A stretch of DNA of 12,063 bases, taken from an uncultured Gemmatimonadales bacterium. GTDB lineage: Bacteria > Gemmatimonadota > Gemmatimonadetes > Longimicrobiales > Gaopeijiaceae. A model generated the notes under the pieces. It was not told the origin of the DNA, did not search any database, and worked only from the letters and a program-made list of their open reading frames with translations. Below, one piece after another: positions 1 through 6,567 of this stretch (its first letter is position 1; each line of letters begins with the position of its first letter). A program made the translations under genes and the position numbers. The DNA is taken from assembly GCA_937982605.1 (NCBI GenBank), contig CALJLC010000055.1, forward strand, positions 1 through 12,063, in the 5' to 3' direction.

Positions 1-672
1 GGTGTCGGGGAAGGCGCGCTCCCAGCGCCTCGAGAGCAGGCCCTCGGTGAACAGCTCGAACGCGCCGGCCGCGTGGCGGGCCGTCCAGTCGAGCGCGAGC
101 GGCCGCCGAGCGTACGTGCCCGCCCGGTCGTTCTTGTCGGCCCAGACGATGTCGTCGAAGCGGAGCGCCGCGCGCAGGTATCGCTCGCGCCCCCGATCGG
201 CCACGACGAGCCCGAAGGCCATGTCCATGAACTCCTTGTCGCCGGTCGGCTGGATGAGCGCCTGAAGGCCGACGGGCCCGATCAGCGCCATCTCGAAGCC
301 CGCCATCTGGCGGACCTCGCTGACCTCGACGTGCATCGCCTCGAGCCAGTCCATCCGGTAGACGAAGCGGAAGCGCGTGTCCCCGAGGGGCTCGTTCACG
401 CTCACGACGGCGTCGGTCAGGAAGTCGCGGCTCGTGATGCTGCCCACCGTGATCCGGACCCCACTGCCTCGGAGGAGGTTCTCCTCCCAGTCCCGCTCCC
501 AGTACGGGCTCAGCGCGTAGTTGACGAAGGCGTGGAGGTGCACCAGCCGGGACGGGTACTGGCCGTCGAACGGCCACTCGGGCGTCTGGGCTCCGGTGTC
601 CACCGGTCCCGCCACACCGAGAAGGAGCGCGGCCACCGACAGGACGCGGCGAGGCGAGGGAGGCGCGCTCAG
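1..672 (-). CDS. Exported protein of unknown function, 3' end cut off by the window edge
   Basis: An open frame runs without a stop from about 672 leftwards to base 1 (224 codons). It begins with an apparent signal peptide: two arginines, then a hydrophobic core (VLSVAALLLGVAG) and a likely cleavage near GAQTP. The mature part alternates polar and hydrophobic residues in short stretches (for example RFRFVYRMDW and GFEMALIGPVGLQALI), which could be beta strands of an outer-membrane or periplasmic protein, but I recognise no family. The start is uncertain: no ATG or GTG sits well before the signal peptide. The best fit is a CTG at 670-672 overlapping the stop of the upstream lipoprotein gene (CTGA), so the pair is probably translationally coupled. 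No Shine-Dalgarno is seen. The reading frame is fairly secure; function is unknown. Confidence 0.7.
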   Translation of the reverse strand, partial: MSAPPSPRRVLSVAALLLGVAGPVDTGAQTPEWPFDGQYPSRLVHLHAFVNYALSPYWERDWEENLLRGSGVRITVGSITSRDFLTDAVVSVNEPLGDTRFRFVYRMDWLEAMHVEVSEVRQMAGFEMALIGPVGLQALIQPTGDKEFMDMAFGLVVADRGRERYLRAALRFDDIVWADKNDRAGTYARRPLALDWTARHAAGAFELFTEGLLSRRWERAFPDT

Positions 673-1160
673 TTCACGGAGAAGACGAGCGTGTCCACGG
701 CGGTGCCCGCGCCCGACACCGCGGCGCCGACGACGCGAAACGCACCCGGGGCCTCGAAGACGTGCACCAGCCAGCCACCCGCGGCGACGGGGCCGCGGTA
801 CCAGAGCGTGTCTCGGGGCTGGCCGTTCGGAGGCAGCTCGTCGGGGGCCTCGAATCCGCCCGAGAACCTCACCGTGTCGGCCGCACCGTCTCCATAGTCC
901 AGGCGCAGCGACGATAGCCCCGTGCCCGTCGCCTCGTACTCGATCCGGACCGTGTCCCCGACCGCGACGAGCGAGGCGGACGCGGAGAGCGTCAACGAGG
1001 CCTCGCGCGTTCCGGTGATGCTGTCGTCGAGACACGCGGCGGCGCCGACGGCGAGCAGCGCGACCGTCGAGGCCAGTCGGAGCGTCCGCCCCACGTGCCC
1101 TGCCGCGGCCGGGGACGGCCGCGGCGAACCCGCAGTCGGACCGGGGTTCTTCGTCCTCAT
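669..1160 (-). CDS. Small lipoprotein with a PKD-like domain
   Basis: This encodes a 163-residue protein. Residues about 25-42 form a signal peptide core (LRLASTVALLAVGAAA) followed by Cys43, which fits lipidation and membrane anchoring. The rest (about 55-163) looks like one PKD/Ig-like beta sandwich: the DYGDG motif typical of PKD domains sits near residues 88-92, and the last strands read HVFEAPGAFRVVGAAV, similar to the PKD end strand. Such domains mediate binding or spacing on the cell surface; the ligand is unknown. ATG at 1158-1160 is taken as the start, but no good ribosome site precedes it and the N-terminus before the core is long and proline-rich. A GTG at 1092-1094 would give a more usual 20-residue signal peptide. 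The frame also stays open upstream across the tRNA gene, which is not plausible coding. Its stop overlaps the next gene's likely start. Confidence 0.75.
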   Translation of the reverse strand: MRTKNPGPTAGSPRPSPAAAGHVGRTLRLASTVALLAVGAAACLDDSITGTREASLTLSASASLVAVGDTVRIEYEATGTGLSSLRLDYGDGAADTVRFSGGFEAPDELPPNGQPRDTLWYRGPVAAGGWLVHVFEAPGAFRVVGAAVSGAGTAVDTLVFSVN

Positions 1161-1178
1161 CGTGAGCCGAAAGTGGGG

Positions 1179-1195
1179 CCACCCGGCTCGGGTGG
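1179..1195 (-). terminator. GC-rich hairpin just after tRNA-Leu
   Basis: CCACCCG and CGGGTGG form a perfect 7-bp stem with a 3-base loop, four bases past the tRNA 3' end on the minus strand. Only a short, weak T-run follows (ACTTTC), so it may be an imperfect terminator or a processing and stability hairpin. It lies between the tRNA and the lipoprotein start. Confidence 0.4.
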
Positions 1196-1199
1196 GCAA

Positions 1200-1283
1200 T
1201 GCCGGGGCCGGGACTCGAACCCGGAAGCCCTCTCGGGCGGGGGATTTTAAGTCCCCTGTGGTTACCGATTTCACCACCCCGGC
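1200..1283 (-). tRNA. tRNA-Leu (anticodon UAA)
   Basis: The minus strand folds as a complete 84-nt class II tRNA. The 7-bp acceptor is GCCGGGG with CCCCGGC. The D arm starts GTGAAATCGGTAACCAC. The anticodon stem GGGGA/TCCCC encloses the loop CTTAAAA, with anticodon TAA at 1249-1247. A 15-nt variable arm (CGCCCGAGAGGGCTT) follows, then the T arm CCGGG-TTCGAGT-CCCGG. The discriminator base is A (1200), as expected for leucine, and the 3' CCA is not encoded. It reads the UUA codon, which must be rare in such GC-rich DNA. A minus-strand TATAAT box about 90 bases upstream could be its promoter. Confidence 0.97.
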
Positions 1284-1370
1284 GGAGACGGGGACCAAGA
1301 TGCCGGAGTGGGCGTCCGGTGGCGAGCGGGCCCGACTTCACCGCTCCACTGCCCCCGAAGCTCCACTCAG

Positions 1371-1387
1371 ATTATATTGGCTATAGT
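1371..1387. promoter_or_regulatory. Divergent -10 boxes in an imperfect palindrome; candidate PadR operator
   Basis: In an AT-rich island, ATTATA (1371-1376) and TATAGT (1382-1387) are inverted repeats matching at 5 of 6 positions, 5 bases apart. Read on the minus strand the left arm is a perfect TATAAT facing tRNA-Leu. The right arm, TATAGT, faces padR and would place transcription start only about 10-15 bases before its ATG. No convincing -35 is seen on either side. PadR-family repressors commonly bind AT-rich palindromes over their own promoter, so autoregulation here is likely, but this is inferred from position and symmetry. Confidence 0.5.
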
Positions 1388-1406
1388 CACTTCAGCTAGA
1401 GCCGAT

Positions 1407-1772
1407 ATGAACCCCTCCGAGTCGGTGGCCCGCCACCTCCCGCTCAAGCCCGTCTTCTTCTCCATTCTGCTCGTGCTGGCCGACGGCGCCAGTCACGGCT
1501 ACGGCATCCTCAAGGCCATCGAGGCGCGCACCGAGGGCGCGATCCGGCTGGAGCCGGGAAACCTGTACCGGTACGTGAAGAAGCTCCTCGACCTCGGCCT
1601 GATCGCGGAGGCGGACGACGTGCGGGATCCGTCCGGGGACGAGCGCCGCCGGTACTACGCGCTGACGCAGCTGGGCCGGGACGTCGTCCGCGCCGAGGCG
1701 ATCCGCATGCGCGGCCTCGTCCGGGCGGCGGAGGATCGCTCGATCATCGCGCCGGGCGAGGCGTCTACGTGA
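1407..1772 (+). CDS. PadR-family transcriptional regulator
   Basis: A 121-residue winged helix-turn-helix protein of the short PadR type. Residues about 14-85 hold the DNA-binding domain: SILLVLADGASHGYGILKAI is the typical first helices, GNLYRYVKKLLDLGLI the recognition region, and DERRRYYALTQLGRDVV the wing and following helix. The C-terminal helix (about 85-110) is probably the dimer interface. PadR proteins usually repress their own operon and are released by a ligand; the ligand here is unknown. ATG at 1407 is chosen because the frame upstream of it is non-conserved and lies in the promoter region; the ribosome site is weak and the leader short. Its stop overlaps the permease GTG by 4 bp (GTGA), so the two are one operon. 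PadR next to an ADOP permease is a recurrent pair in Acidobacteriota and Gemmatimonadota. Confidence 0.93.
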   Translation: MNPSESVARHLPLKPVFFSILLVLADGASHGYGILKAIEARTEGAIRLEPGNLYRYVKKLLDLGLIAEADDVRDPSGDERRRYYALTQLGRDVVRAEAIRMRGLVRAAEDRSIIAPGEAST

Positions 1773-4441
1773 CCGATGACGTGGGGCGCCGCCGCGCCGT
1801 CGCGATCTATCGCGCCCTCTGGCGACTGTACCCGTCCGAATTCCGGCGCCGTTTCGAGGCCGCCGCGGTCGACGTCTTCGAGGAGCGGTACCGCGAGGAG
1901 CGGGCGCGGGCCGGCCGGCCGGCCGTCGTCGGCTTCCTCCTCCGTTCCTGCCTGAACGTCCTCGTGCACGGCATCGGCGAGCGGCTCTCGGAGGCTCGCG
2001 CGGCGATGCGGCTGCGCGAGAGCGCGGCAGATCTGAAGCACGCCCTGCGCTCGACGCGACGGTCGGCGCGGCAGCACGTCGCGGCCGGGCTGTGCGTGGC
2101 GCTCGGGGTCTCGGTGGCCAGCGCGATCCTCACGCTCGTGGCCAGCACGCTCTTCCGGCCTCTGCCCTTCCCCGAAGCCGAGCGCCTCGTCCGCGTCTGG
2201 AGCGTGGAGGAGAACGTCGAGCTGCAGGGGCGCGGACAGCTCTCCTTCGCGGACGTCTCGGAGCTGTCCCGGTCGATGAACACGCTCGACCCTCTCGCGG
2301 TCACGGGCCGTGCGCGCGTGATGTTCCTGGGGGCCGACGGCGCCCGCCGGGTCGAGGGCGAGGCGATCGGGCCGGGCTACCTGGAGCTCCTCGGCGTCGA
2401 ACCCTTCCTCGGGCGTCGATTCGCCCCGGAGGAGTACCTGCCGTCGAGCCCGCCGACGATGCTGCTGTCGTTCGGTACGTGGGTGCGCGACTTCGGTGCC
2501 GACCCGGGGATCGTCGGCGGCACCGTGCGCACGGCGCGCGGCACGTTCACCGTCGTCGGCGTGCTGCCCCAGGACTTCGTGGGGACGATCGAAGCCGACA
2601 TCCCCGATCTCGAGTTCTGGATCCCGCTCGAGCACTACCTCACCGACGCGCTGAGGAACGACCGCTCGATCGAGTTCATCTGGACCGTCGGAAGGCTCCT
2701 GCCCGGCGCGACGCTCGAGCAGGCGCGCAGCGAGGCCTCCGCCACGGGCGACCGCCTGGTGGCCGAAGGACGGCTCGAGCGCGACTCGGGCTACTGGGTC
2801 GAGCGCTTCGGCGAGAACTGGCGTTCGGATCTGCGGGGGCGGAACTACCTCCTCCTGGCGGCGGCGGGCCTGCTCCTCCTCGTCGCCGCCGCGAACGTGG
2901 CGGGACTGCTGGTGGCGCGGGCCATGACCCGACAGCGGGAGCTGGCGGTGCGCGCCGCGATGGGCGCGGGCTGGGAGCGCCTCGTCCGGCAGACGCTCTT
3001 CGAGACGCTGACCGTCACCGCCGTCGGCGGCGTCGTGGGGGTGGCCGTCGCCCCCTGGCTGCTCGGGTCGTTCATGCGGCTCGCGCCGGAACAGCTCCCG
3101 ACCTACCTCACGCTCTCGCCCGACGCCCGGTCGCTGGGGCTGTCATTCGCCGTGATCGCCCTCACGGCGCTGGTGGCCGGGGTGACCCCCGCGGCCCTGA
3201 GCGCACGCGTGGCCCCGGCGAGCGTGCTCGGCTCGGGCGGGCGCACCTCGACGCAAGGGCGCTCGGCCCGGCGGGCGAGCCGCTGGCTCGTCGTCGGCGA
3301 GGTCGCGCTCACCACGGTCCTCGTCTCCGGCGCCGCCCTCCTCGTCCAGTCGTATCGCGCGATGGGCTCGGTCGACGTCGGCTTCCGCTCCGAGGGTATC
3401 CTGAAGCTGGCCGTCTTCGTCGACTCAGAGGACGTGCCGGAGACGGGCTCCCTTCCCGCCTTCTACGACGAGCTGCGAACCAGCCTCGCCGAGCTGCCCG
3501 GCGTCGAGGCCGTCGGCCTCGGCTCGCCCACGGTGCCCCCCGCGTTCTCGGCCGAGGCTCGCGCCCGCTTCGAGGGCATGCCCGATCCCCAGCGCGAGAG
3601 CGGCATCCTCTCCTACCTGCACCTCGTCGACGACGGCTTCTTCGACGTCCTCGACATTCCCGTGCTCGCGGGTCGCGGCATCGACCGGACGGACGACCCG
3701 GAGAGCCGCCGGGTCGCCGTCATCAGTGCCTCGCTCGCCGAAGCGATGGGCGGTGCCGAGGCATCGGTGGGCCGCACGCTCGAGCTCGACGGGTTCGGTC
3801 ACGAAGTCGTCGGCGTCGTGGAAGACGTGCTGTACCTGGGTGCCGCGGTGCGACGCCCGAGGGACATCGACGTCTACGTCTCCCTCGCGCAGGAGCCCTC
3901 GCGGGTCGTCTCGATCGCGCTTCGCACGACGGGTGACCCGTCGGCGGTCGTCGCTCCGGCCCGCTCGGCGATCGCCCGCCTCACCCCGCGCTCTCCGCTC
4001 GACTGGATCGCCCCGATCGACCTCGACCTGACGAGGGGCTTCGAGGGACCGCGCTTCTACGCCGCCCTGCTCCTCGCCTTCGGTGGCAGCGCGCTCCTGC
4101 TCACGGCGGCGGGGGTCTTCGCGGTTCTCGCCCACAAGGTGGCGGGCGAGCGGGTCGAGATGGGGATCCGGCGCGCCTTCGGCGCGCGCCGGGTGCACCT
4201 GCTCGGGTCCGTGGTCCGCAGCGGCGCGACCCTCTGCGGGAGCGGCGTCGTCGCGGGCGCGGCGCTCTTCGCGGCGCTCGGCGGCGGGTTGAGCCGCGCG
4301 GTGCCCGGCCTGACGCGCATCGACCCCGTGAGCGTGGCCATCGCGGCTGCCGTGATCCTCCTGACCGGCACGGTGGCGAGCCTCGCGCCCGCGCTTCGGG
4401 CCACCCGCTCTCAGCCGGTGGACGCGATGCGGGAAGGCTGA
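1769..4441 (+). CDS. ADOP-type orphan ABC permease (MacB/FtsX fold)
   Basis: This 890-residue membrane protein belongs to the long 'duplicated orphan permease' group of the MacB/FtsX superfamily. Residues 1-90 are a cytoplasmic helical region typical of ADOP proteins (YRALWRLYPSEFRRRF). Then come a membrane helix (about 104-127), a MacB-like periplasmic domain (about 130-350), three helices (about 360-386, 414-436, 456-478), a second unit starting with a helix at 505-526, a second periplasmic domain (530-755) and three last helices (763-789, 818-840, 855-877). The FtsX-type conserved stretches RQRELAVRAAMGA and GERVEMGIRRAFGA follow helices 2 and 6, confirming the duplication. No ATPase gene is nearby, so it either borrows one or works without one; its substrate is unknown. 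It starts with GTG overlapping the padR stop. Length and both halves look complete. Confidence 0.92.
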   Translation: MTDDVGRRRAVAIYRALWRLYPSEFRRRFEAAAVDVFEERYREERARAGRPAVVGFLLRSCLNVLVHGIGERLSEARAAMRLRESAADLKHALRSTRRSARQHVAAGLCVALGVSVASAILTLVASTLFRPLPFPEAERLVRVWSVEENVELQGRGQLSFADVSELSRSMNTLDPLAVTGRARVMFLGADGARRVEGEAIGPGYLELLGVEPFLGRRFAPEEYLPSSPPTMLLSFGTWVRDFGADPGIVGGTVRTARGTFTVVGVLPQDFVGTIEADIPDLEFWIPLEHYLTDALRNDRSIEFIWTVGRLLPGATLEQARSEASATGDRLVAEGRLERDSGYWVERFGENWRSDLRGRNYLLLAAAGLLLLVAAANVAGLLVARAMTRQRELAVRAAMGAGWERLVRQTLFETLTVTAVGGVVGVAVAPWLLGSFMRLAPEQLPTYLTLSPDARSLGLSFAVIALTALVAGVTPAALSARVAPASVLGSGGRTSTQGRSARRASRWLVVGEVALTTVLVSGAALLVQSYRAMGSVDVGFRSEGILKLAVFVDSEDVPETGSLPAFYDELRTSLAELPGVEAVGLGSPTVPPAFSAEARARFEGMPDPQRESGILSYLHLVDDGFFDVLDIPVLAGRGIDRTDDPESRRVAVISASLAEAMGGAEASVGRTLELDGFGHEVVGVVEDVLYLGAAVRRPRDIDVYVSLAQEPSRVVSIALRTTGDPSAVVAPARSAIARLTPRSPLDWIAPIDLDLTRGFEGPRFYAALLLAFGGSALLLTAAGVFAVLAHKVAGERVEMGIRRAFGARRVHLLGSVVRSGATLCGSGVVAGAALFAALGGGLSRAVPGLTRIDPVSVAIAAAVILLTGTVASLAPALRATRSQPVDAMREG

Positions 4442-4442
4442 C

Positions 4443-6422
4443 TCAGCCGCCCCGCGCCCACTCCTCCGGCCGCACCACCCCCTCGACGCGGTAGCCCTCC
4501 CCCTCGGGACGCACCACGACGCAGTCCCCCTCGCGCACGTCGCGGCCGAGGCCGTCCAGGACCGACCGCATCGTGCCGATGTGCGAGACGATGAGCCGGT
4601 TCCCCTCGCTCGGCGGCTCGGCGAGGACGCGCCGCCGGGCCGCCCTCGGCGCGCCGCCGTAGTCGCCGCCGTTGGTGTGCCAGATCGGATCGACGCGGGG
4701 CGCCCGGTCGAACATGAGCTCCGCGGTCCGGCGCGCGCGGTTCATCGGGCTCGCGACGACTTCCTCGATCCGTACTCCGGCCGCCTGCAACGCCCCGCCG
4801 ATCCGGCGACTCTGGCGCTCGCCCGCGCGGCTGAGCAGCCGCTGCGTCGTGGAGTCCGCGTAATCGACCGGCTCGCGCTCGCGGAACGACCCGGTCGCGG
4901 CGTGCCGGCACACGAGGGTCGTCCCTCCGGCCCGGGCGGCCCGGACCGCCGCGGGCGCGGAAGGAACCGCCGGCTCGACCCCGTTCCCCTCCTCCCCCAG
5001 CCGCTCCCAGTCGGCGGGGCCGAGCCGGCGCAGTACCCGGGGCTCCCGATCCGCGCCCCGCGGGGCCACCACGAGGCAGTCCCCTTCCTCGATCGAGCCT
5101 CGCGGCACTTCCGGCAGCGCGCGGTAGAGCGTGCCCTGGTGCGTCATGAGCACCCGGAGCGTCCCGTCCGCGGGCACCTCGCGCACGAGCGCGCCGAGCC
5201 GGCGTCGCTTGGCGTCGCCGCCTCCGAAGAGCGCCTCCTCGACCCGAGCGCGCCCGAAGGAGAGCTCCGCGCTCCGGTGCGTGCGCTGGTACGGGCTGGC
5301 CAGCACTTCGCCGATCGGGAGGTCGAGCGCCGCGAGCGCCCGGCCGAGGCGACGGGCCTGGGCTTCGCCTGCCGCGCTCAGCACCCGCTGCGTCGAAGGG
5401 TCGCCGAAGTCGACCCGGCGGGCATCTCCGCGCGACCGGTCGGTGATGGCGTGACGGCACGCGAGCACCAGACCGCCATTCCGCAGCGTGGCGAGCAGCG
5501 GAGCTTCCTGCACGGTCCCGGAGGCAGCCGGGCCCGGCTCCGAGTCGAGGCCGCTCACCGTGCTCCCGAGCAATGCGGAGATCAGGAGCGCCCCGAGCGC
5601 GCCTCCCACGACCTCCGCCCGGCGACCGACCGTGGCGGGCTCTCGCGATCGCTCCAACGTCCACAGCGCCAGGGGAGCGATGTAGGAACCCGCTCGCTCC
5701 ACGAACTCCCACAGCGGGGCGCCGCTCACCGGGAAGAGCGCCTCCGTGCCGAGCTTCCACCCGAGCACCGCGAGCAGCACCGACGGGTGCAGGCGCAGCG
5801 CGACCGCGGCGGCGAGCCCGAGCTCGACGATGCCCAGGGCGGGAAGCGCTTCGGCCCCGAGCCCGAGCACGGCCAGGTGCCCCGCCAGCAGCGGCTTACC
5901 CGCCAGAGCCAGCCCGCCGTGGCCGACGAGCAGCGTGGCGGTCGTGACCCGCAGGACGGACATGACCCTCTCCCGCCGCGCCGGCTCGAGCCGCCCGATC
6001 CGGATCGGGCGGAGCCACGTCGCGTCGGGTCGGAAGGACACGCCCGCCAGGACGAGCAGCGCGATCGGCACACCGTAGTTTCCCGCCCGCTCGAGCGTCT
6101 CGAAGACGCTCTCGCCGGCGAGCGGACGGAGCAGCGCGGTCCACACCGCCCAGAACGCGGCGTAGAAGAGCGCGACCGGCCGGGGGCTGAGCAGCGCCAC
6201 GATGCCGACCGCGATGTCGATCGAGCCCACGATCGGCATCAGGGTCCACGCCCAGCTCTCCGGGATCCGGGCCACCGCGAAGTACGGCAGCCACGCCTCC
6301 TTGCCGATCACGCCGAAGGCGCCGTGTCCCACGAAGCACCCGAACACCCCGATCCGGAGGAGCAGCTCCAGCGTTCGCTCCTCGCGGCCGGCGGTCGTCA
6401 GCGGCGTCCACATCCTCCTCAT
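4443..6422 (-). CDS. Fusion of two DoxX-like membrane modules with two histidine-phosphatase domains
   Basis: This 659-residue protein has two duplicated parts. Residues 20-125 and 155-256 are related hydrophobic modules: each has VGHG (31-34, 166-169), then GK, then ends in ERAG-N/S-Y (111-116, 242-247). They resemble small four-helix DoxX-type membrane proteins, a tentative assignment. A further helix (about 270-290) and a linker lead to two histidine-phosphatase domains (about 315-455 and 500-640). Each has the phosphate-accepting CRHA motif (His324, His507), TQR, ASPxxR (Arg380, Arg562), a second histidine in THQG/SHIG (His428, His614) and an EGDC-VV end. The usual RHG is RHA in both. Both domains keep the expected catalytic residues, so both may be active, perhaps outside the membrane; the substrate is unknown. 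ATG at 6420-6422 is chosen because GGAGG lies 5 bases upstream; an in-frame extension before it is low-complexity. Confidence 0.85.
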   Translation of the reverse strand: MRRMWTPLTTAGREERTLELLLRIGVFGCFVGHGAFGVIGKEAWLPYFAVARIPESWAWTLMPIVGSIDIAVGIVALLSPRPVALFYAAFWAVWTALLRPLAGESVFETLERAGNYGVPIALLVLAGVSFRPDATWLRPIRIGRLEPARRERVMSVLRVTTATLLVGHGGLALAGKPLLAGHLAVLGLGAEALPALGIVELGLAAAVALRLHPSVLLAVLGWKLGTEALFPVSGAPLWEFVERAGSYIAPLALWTLERSREPATVGRRAEVVGGALGALLISALLGSTVSGLDSEPGPAASGTVQEAPLLATLRNGGLVLACRHAITDRSRGDARRVDFGDPSTQRVLSAAGEAQARRLGRALAALDLPIGEVLASPYQRTHRSAELSFGRARVEEALFGGGDAKRRRLGALVREVPADGTLRVLMTHQGTLYRALPEVPRGSIEEGDCLVVAPRGADREPRVLRRLGPADWERLGEEGNGVEPAVPSAPAAVRAARAGGTTLVCRHAATGSFREREPVDYADSTTQRLLSRAGERQSRRIGGALQAAGVRIEEVVASPMNRARRTAELMFDRAPRVDPIWHTNGGDYGGAPRAARRRVLAEPPSEGNRLIVSHIGTMRSVLDGLGRDVREGDCVVVRPEGEGYRVEGVVRPEEWARGG

Positions 6423-6425
6423 CGT

Positions 6426-6434
6426 CCCCTCCCC
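6426..6434 (-). promoter_or_regulatory. Ribosome binding site of the fusion gene
   Basis: On the minus strand GGGGAGGGG ends 3 bases before the ATG, with the GGAGG core (6428-6432) 5 bases away. This decides for the ATG at 6420-6422 over the second ATG three codons later, whose own AGGAGG touches the start directly. Confidence 0.7.
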
Positions 6435-6440
6435 GTCTCG

Positions 6441-6462
6441 GTTCGACTGACTGCGATCGAAC
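6441..6462 (-). other. Small hairpin in the fusion-gene leader
   Basis: GTTCGA (6441-6446) and TCGAAC (6457-6462) are perfect 6-bp inverted repeats with a 10-base loop, just upstream of the ribosome site. It could modulate translation, or occur by chance. Confidence 0.25.
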
Positions 6463-6469
6463 GTTGGCG

Positions 6470-6520
6470 GGGACCGGCACCGGGAGGGTGGACGGGTGGT
6501 GCGACCCTCGTGCCGGTCCC
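6470..6520 (-). terminator. Long GC-rich hairpin between channel and fusion genes
   Basis: GGGACCGGCAC (6470-6480) pairs perfectly with GTGCCGGTCCC (6510-6520) over 11 bp. Inside it, GAGGGT (6484-6489) pairs with ACCCTC (6504-6509) over 6 bp, leaving a 3-base bulge and a 14-base loop. It lies 47 bases after the channel stop and 47 bases before the fusion-gene ATG. No T-run follows on either strand, so it may be a U-less terminator, an mRNA-stabilising hairpin or an attenuator. Confidence 0.55.
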
Positions 6521-6529
6521 GTGCGGGAG

Positions 6530-6549
6530 GTGTGGACGAAGTGTGGACG
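6530..6549. repeat. Tandem GTGTGGACG repeat
   Basis: GTGTGGACG occurs at 6530-6538 and again at 6541-6549, an 11-bp period close to one helix turn. A third copy sits in the other main intergenic region at 10902-10910. The arrangement suggests a regulator binding site, but no regulator can be assigned from the sequence. Confidence 0.4.
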
Positions 6550-6567
6550 GCCGGGCTACGCGACGCG

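Noticed and set aside
1166..1174. Shared string AGCCGAAAGTG at about 1165 and 10883
   Set aside because: Matches of 11 bases are expected by chance several times in a window of this size.
1161..1298. N-terminal extension of the lipoprotein frame
   Set aside because: It would read through the tRNA-Leu gene and spoil the signal peptide.
2092..3936. 614-codon open frame within the permease in another frame
   Set aside because: Arg/Gly/Ala/Pro-rich shadow; the permease frame carries membrane helices and family motifs.
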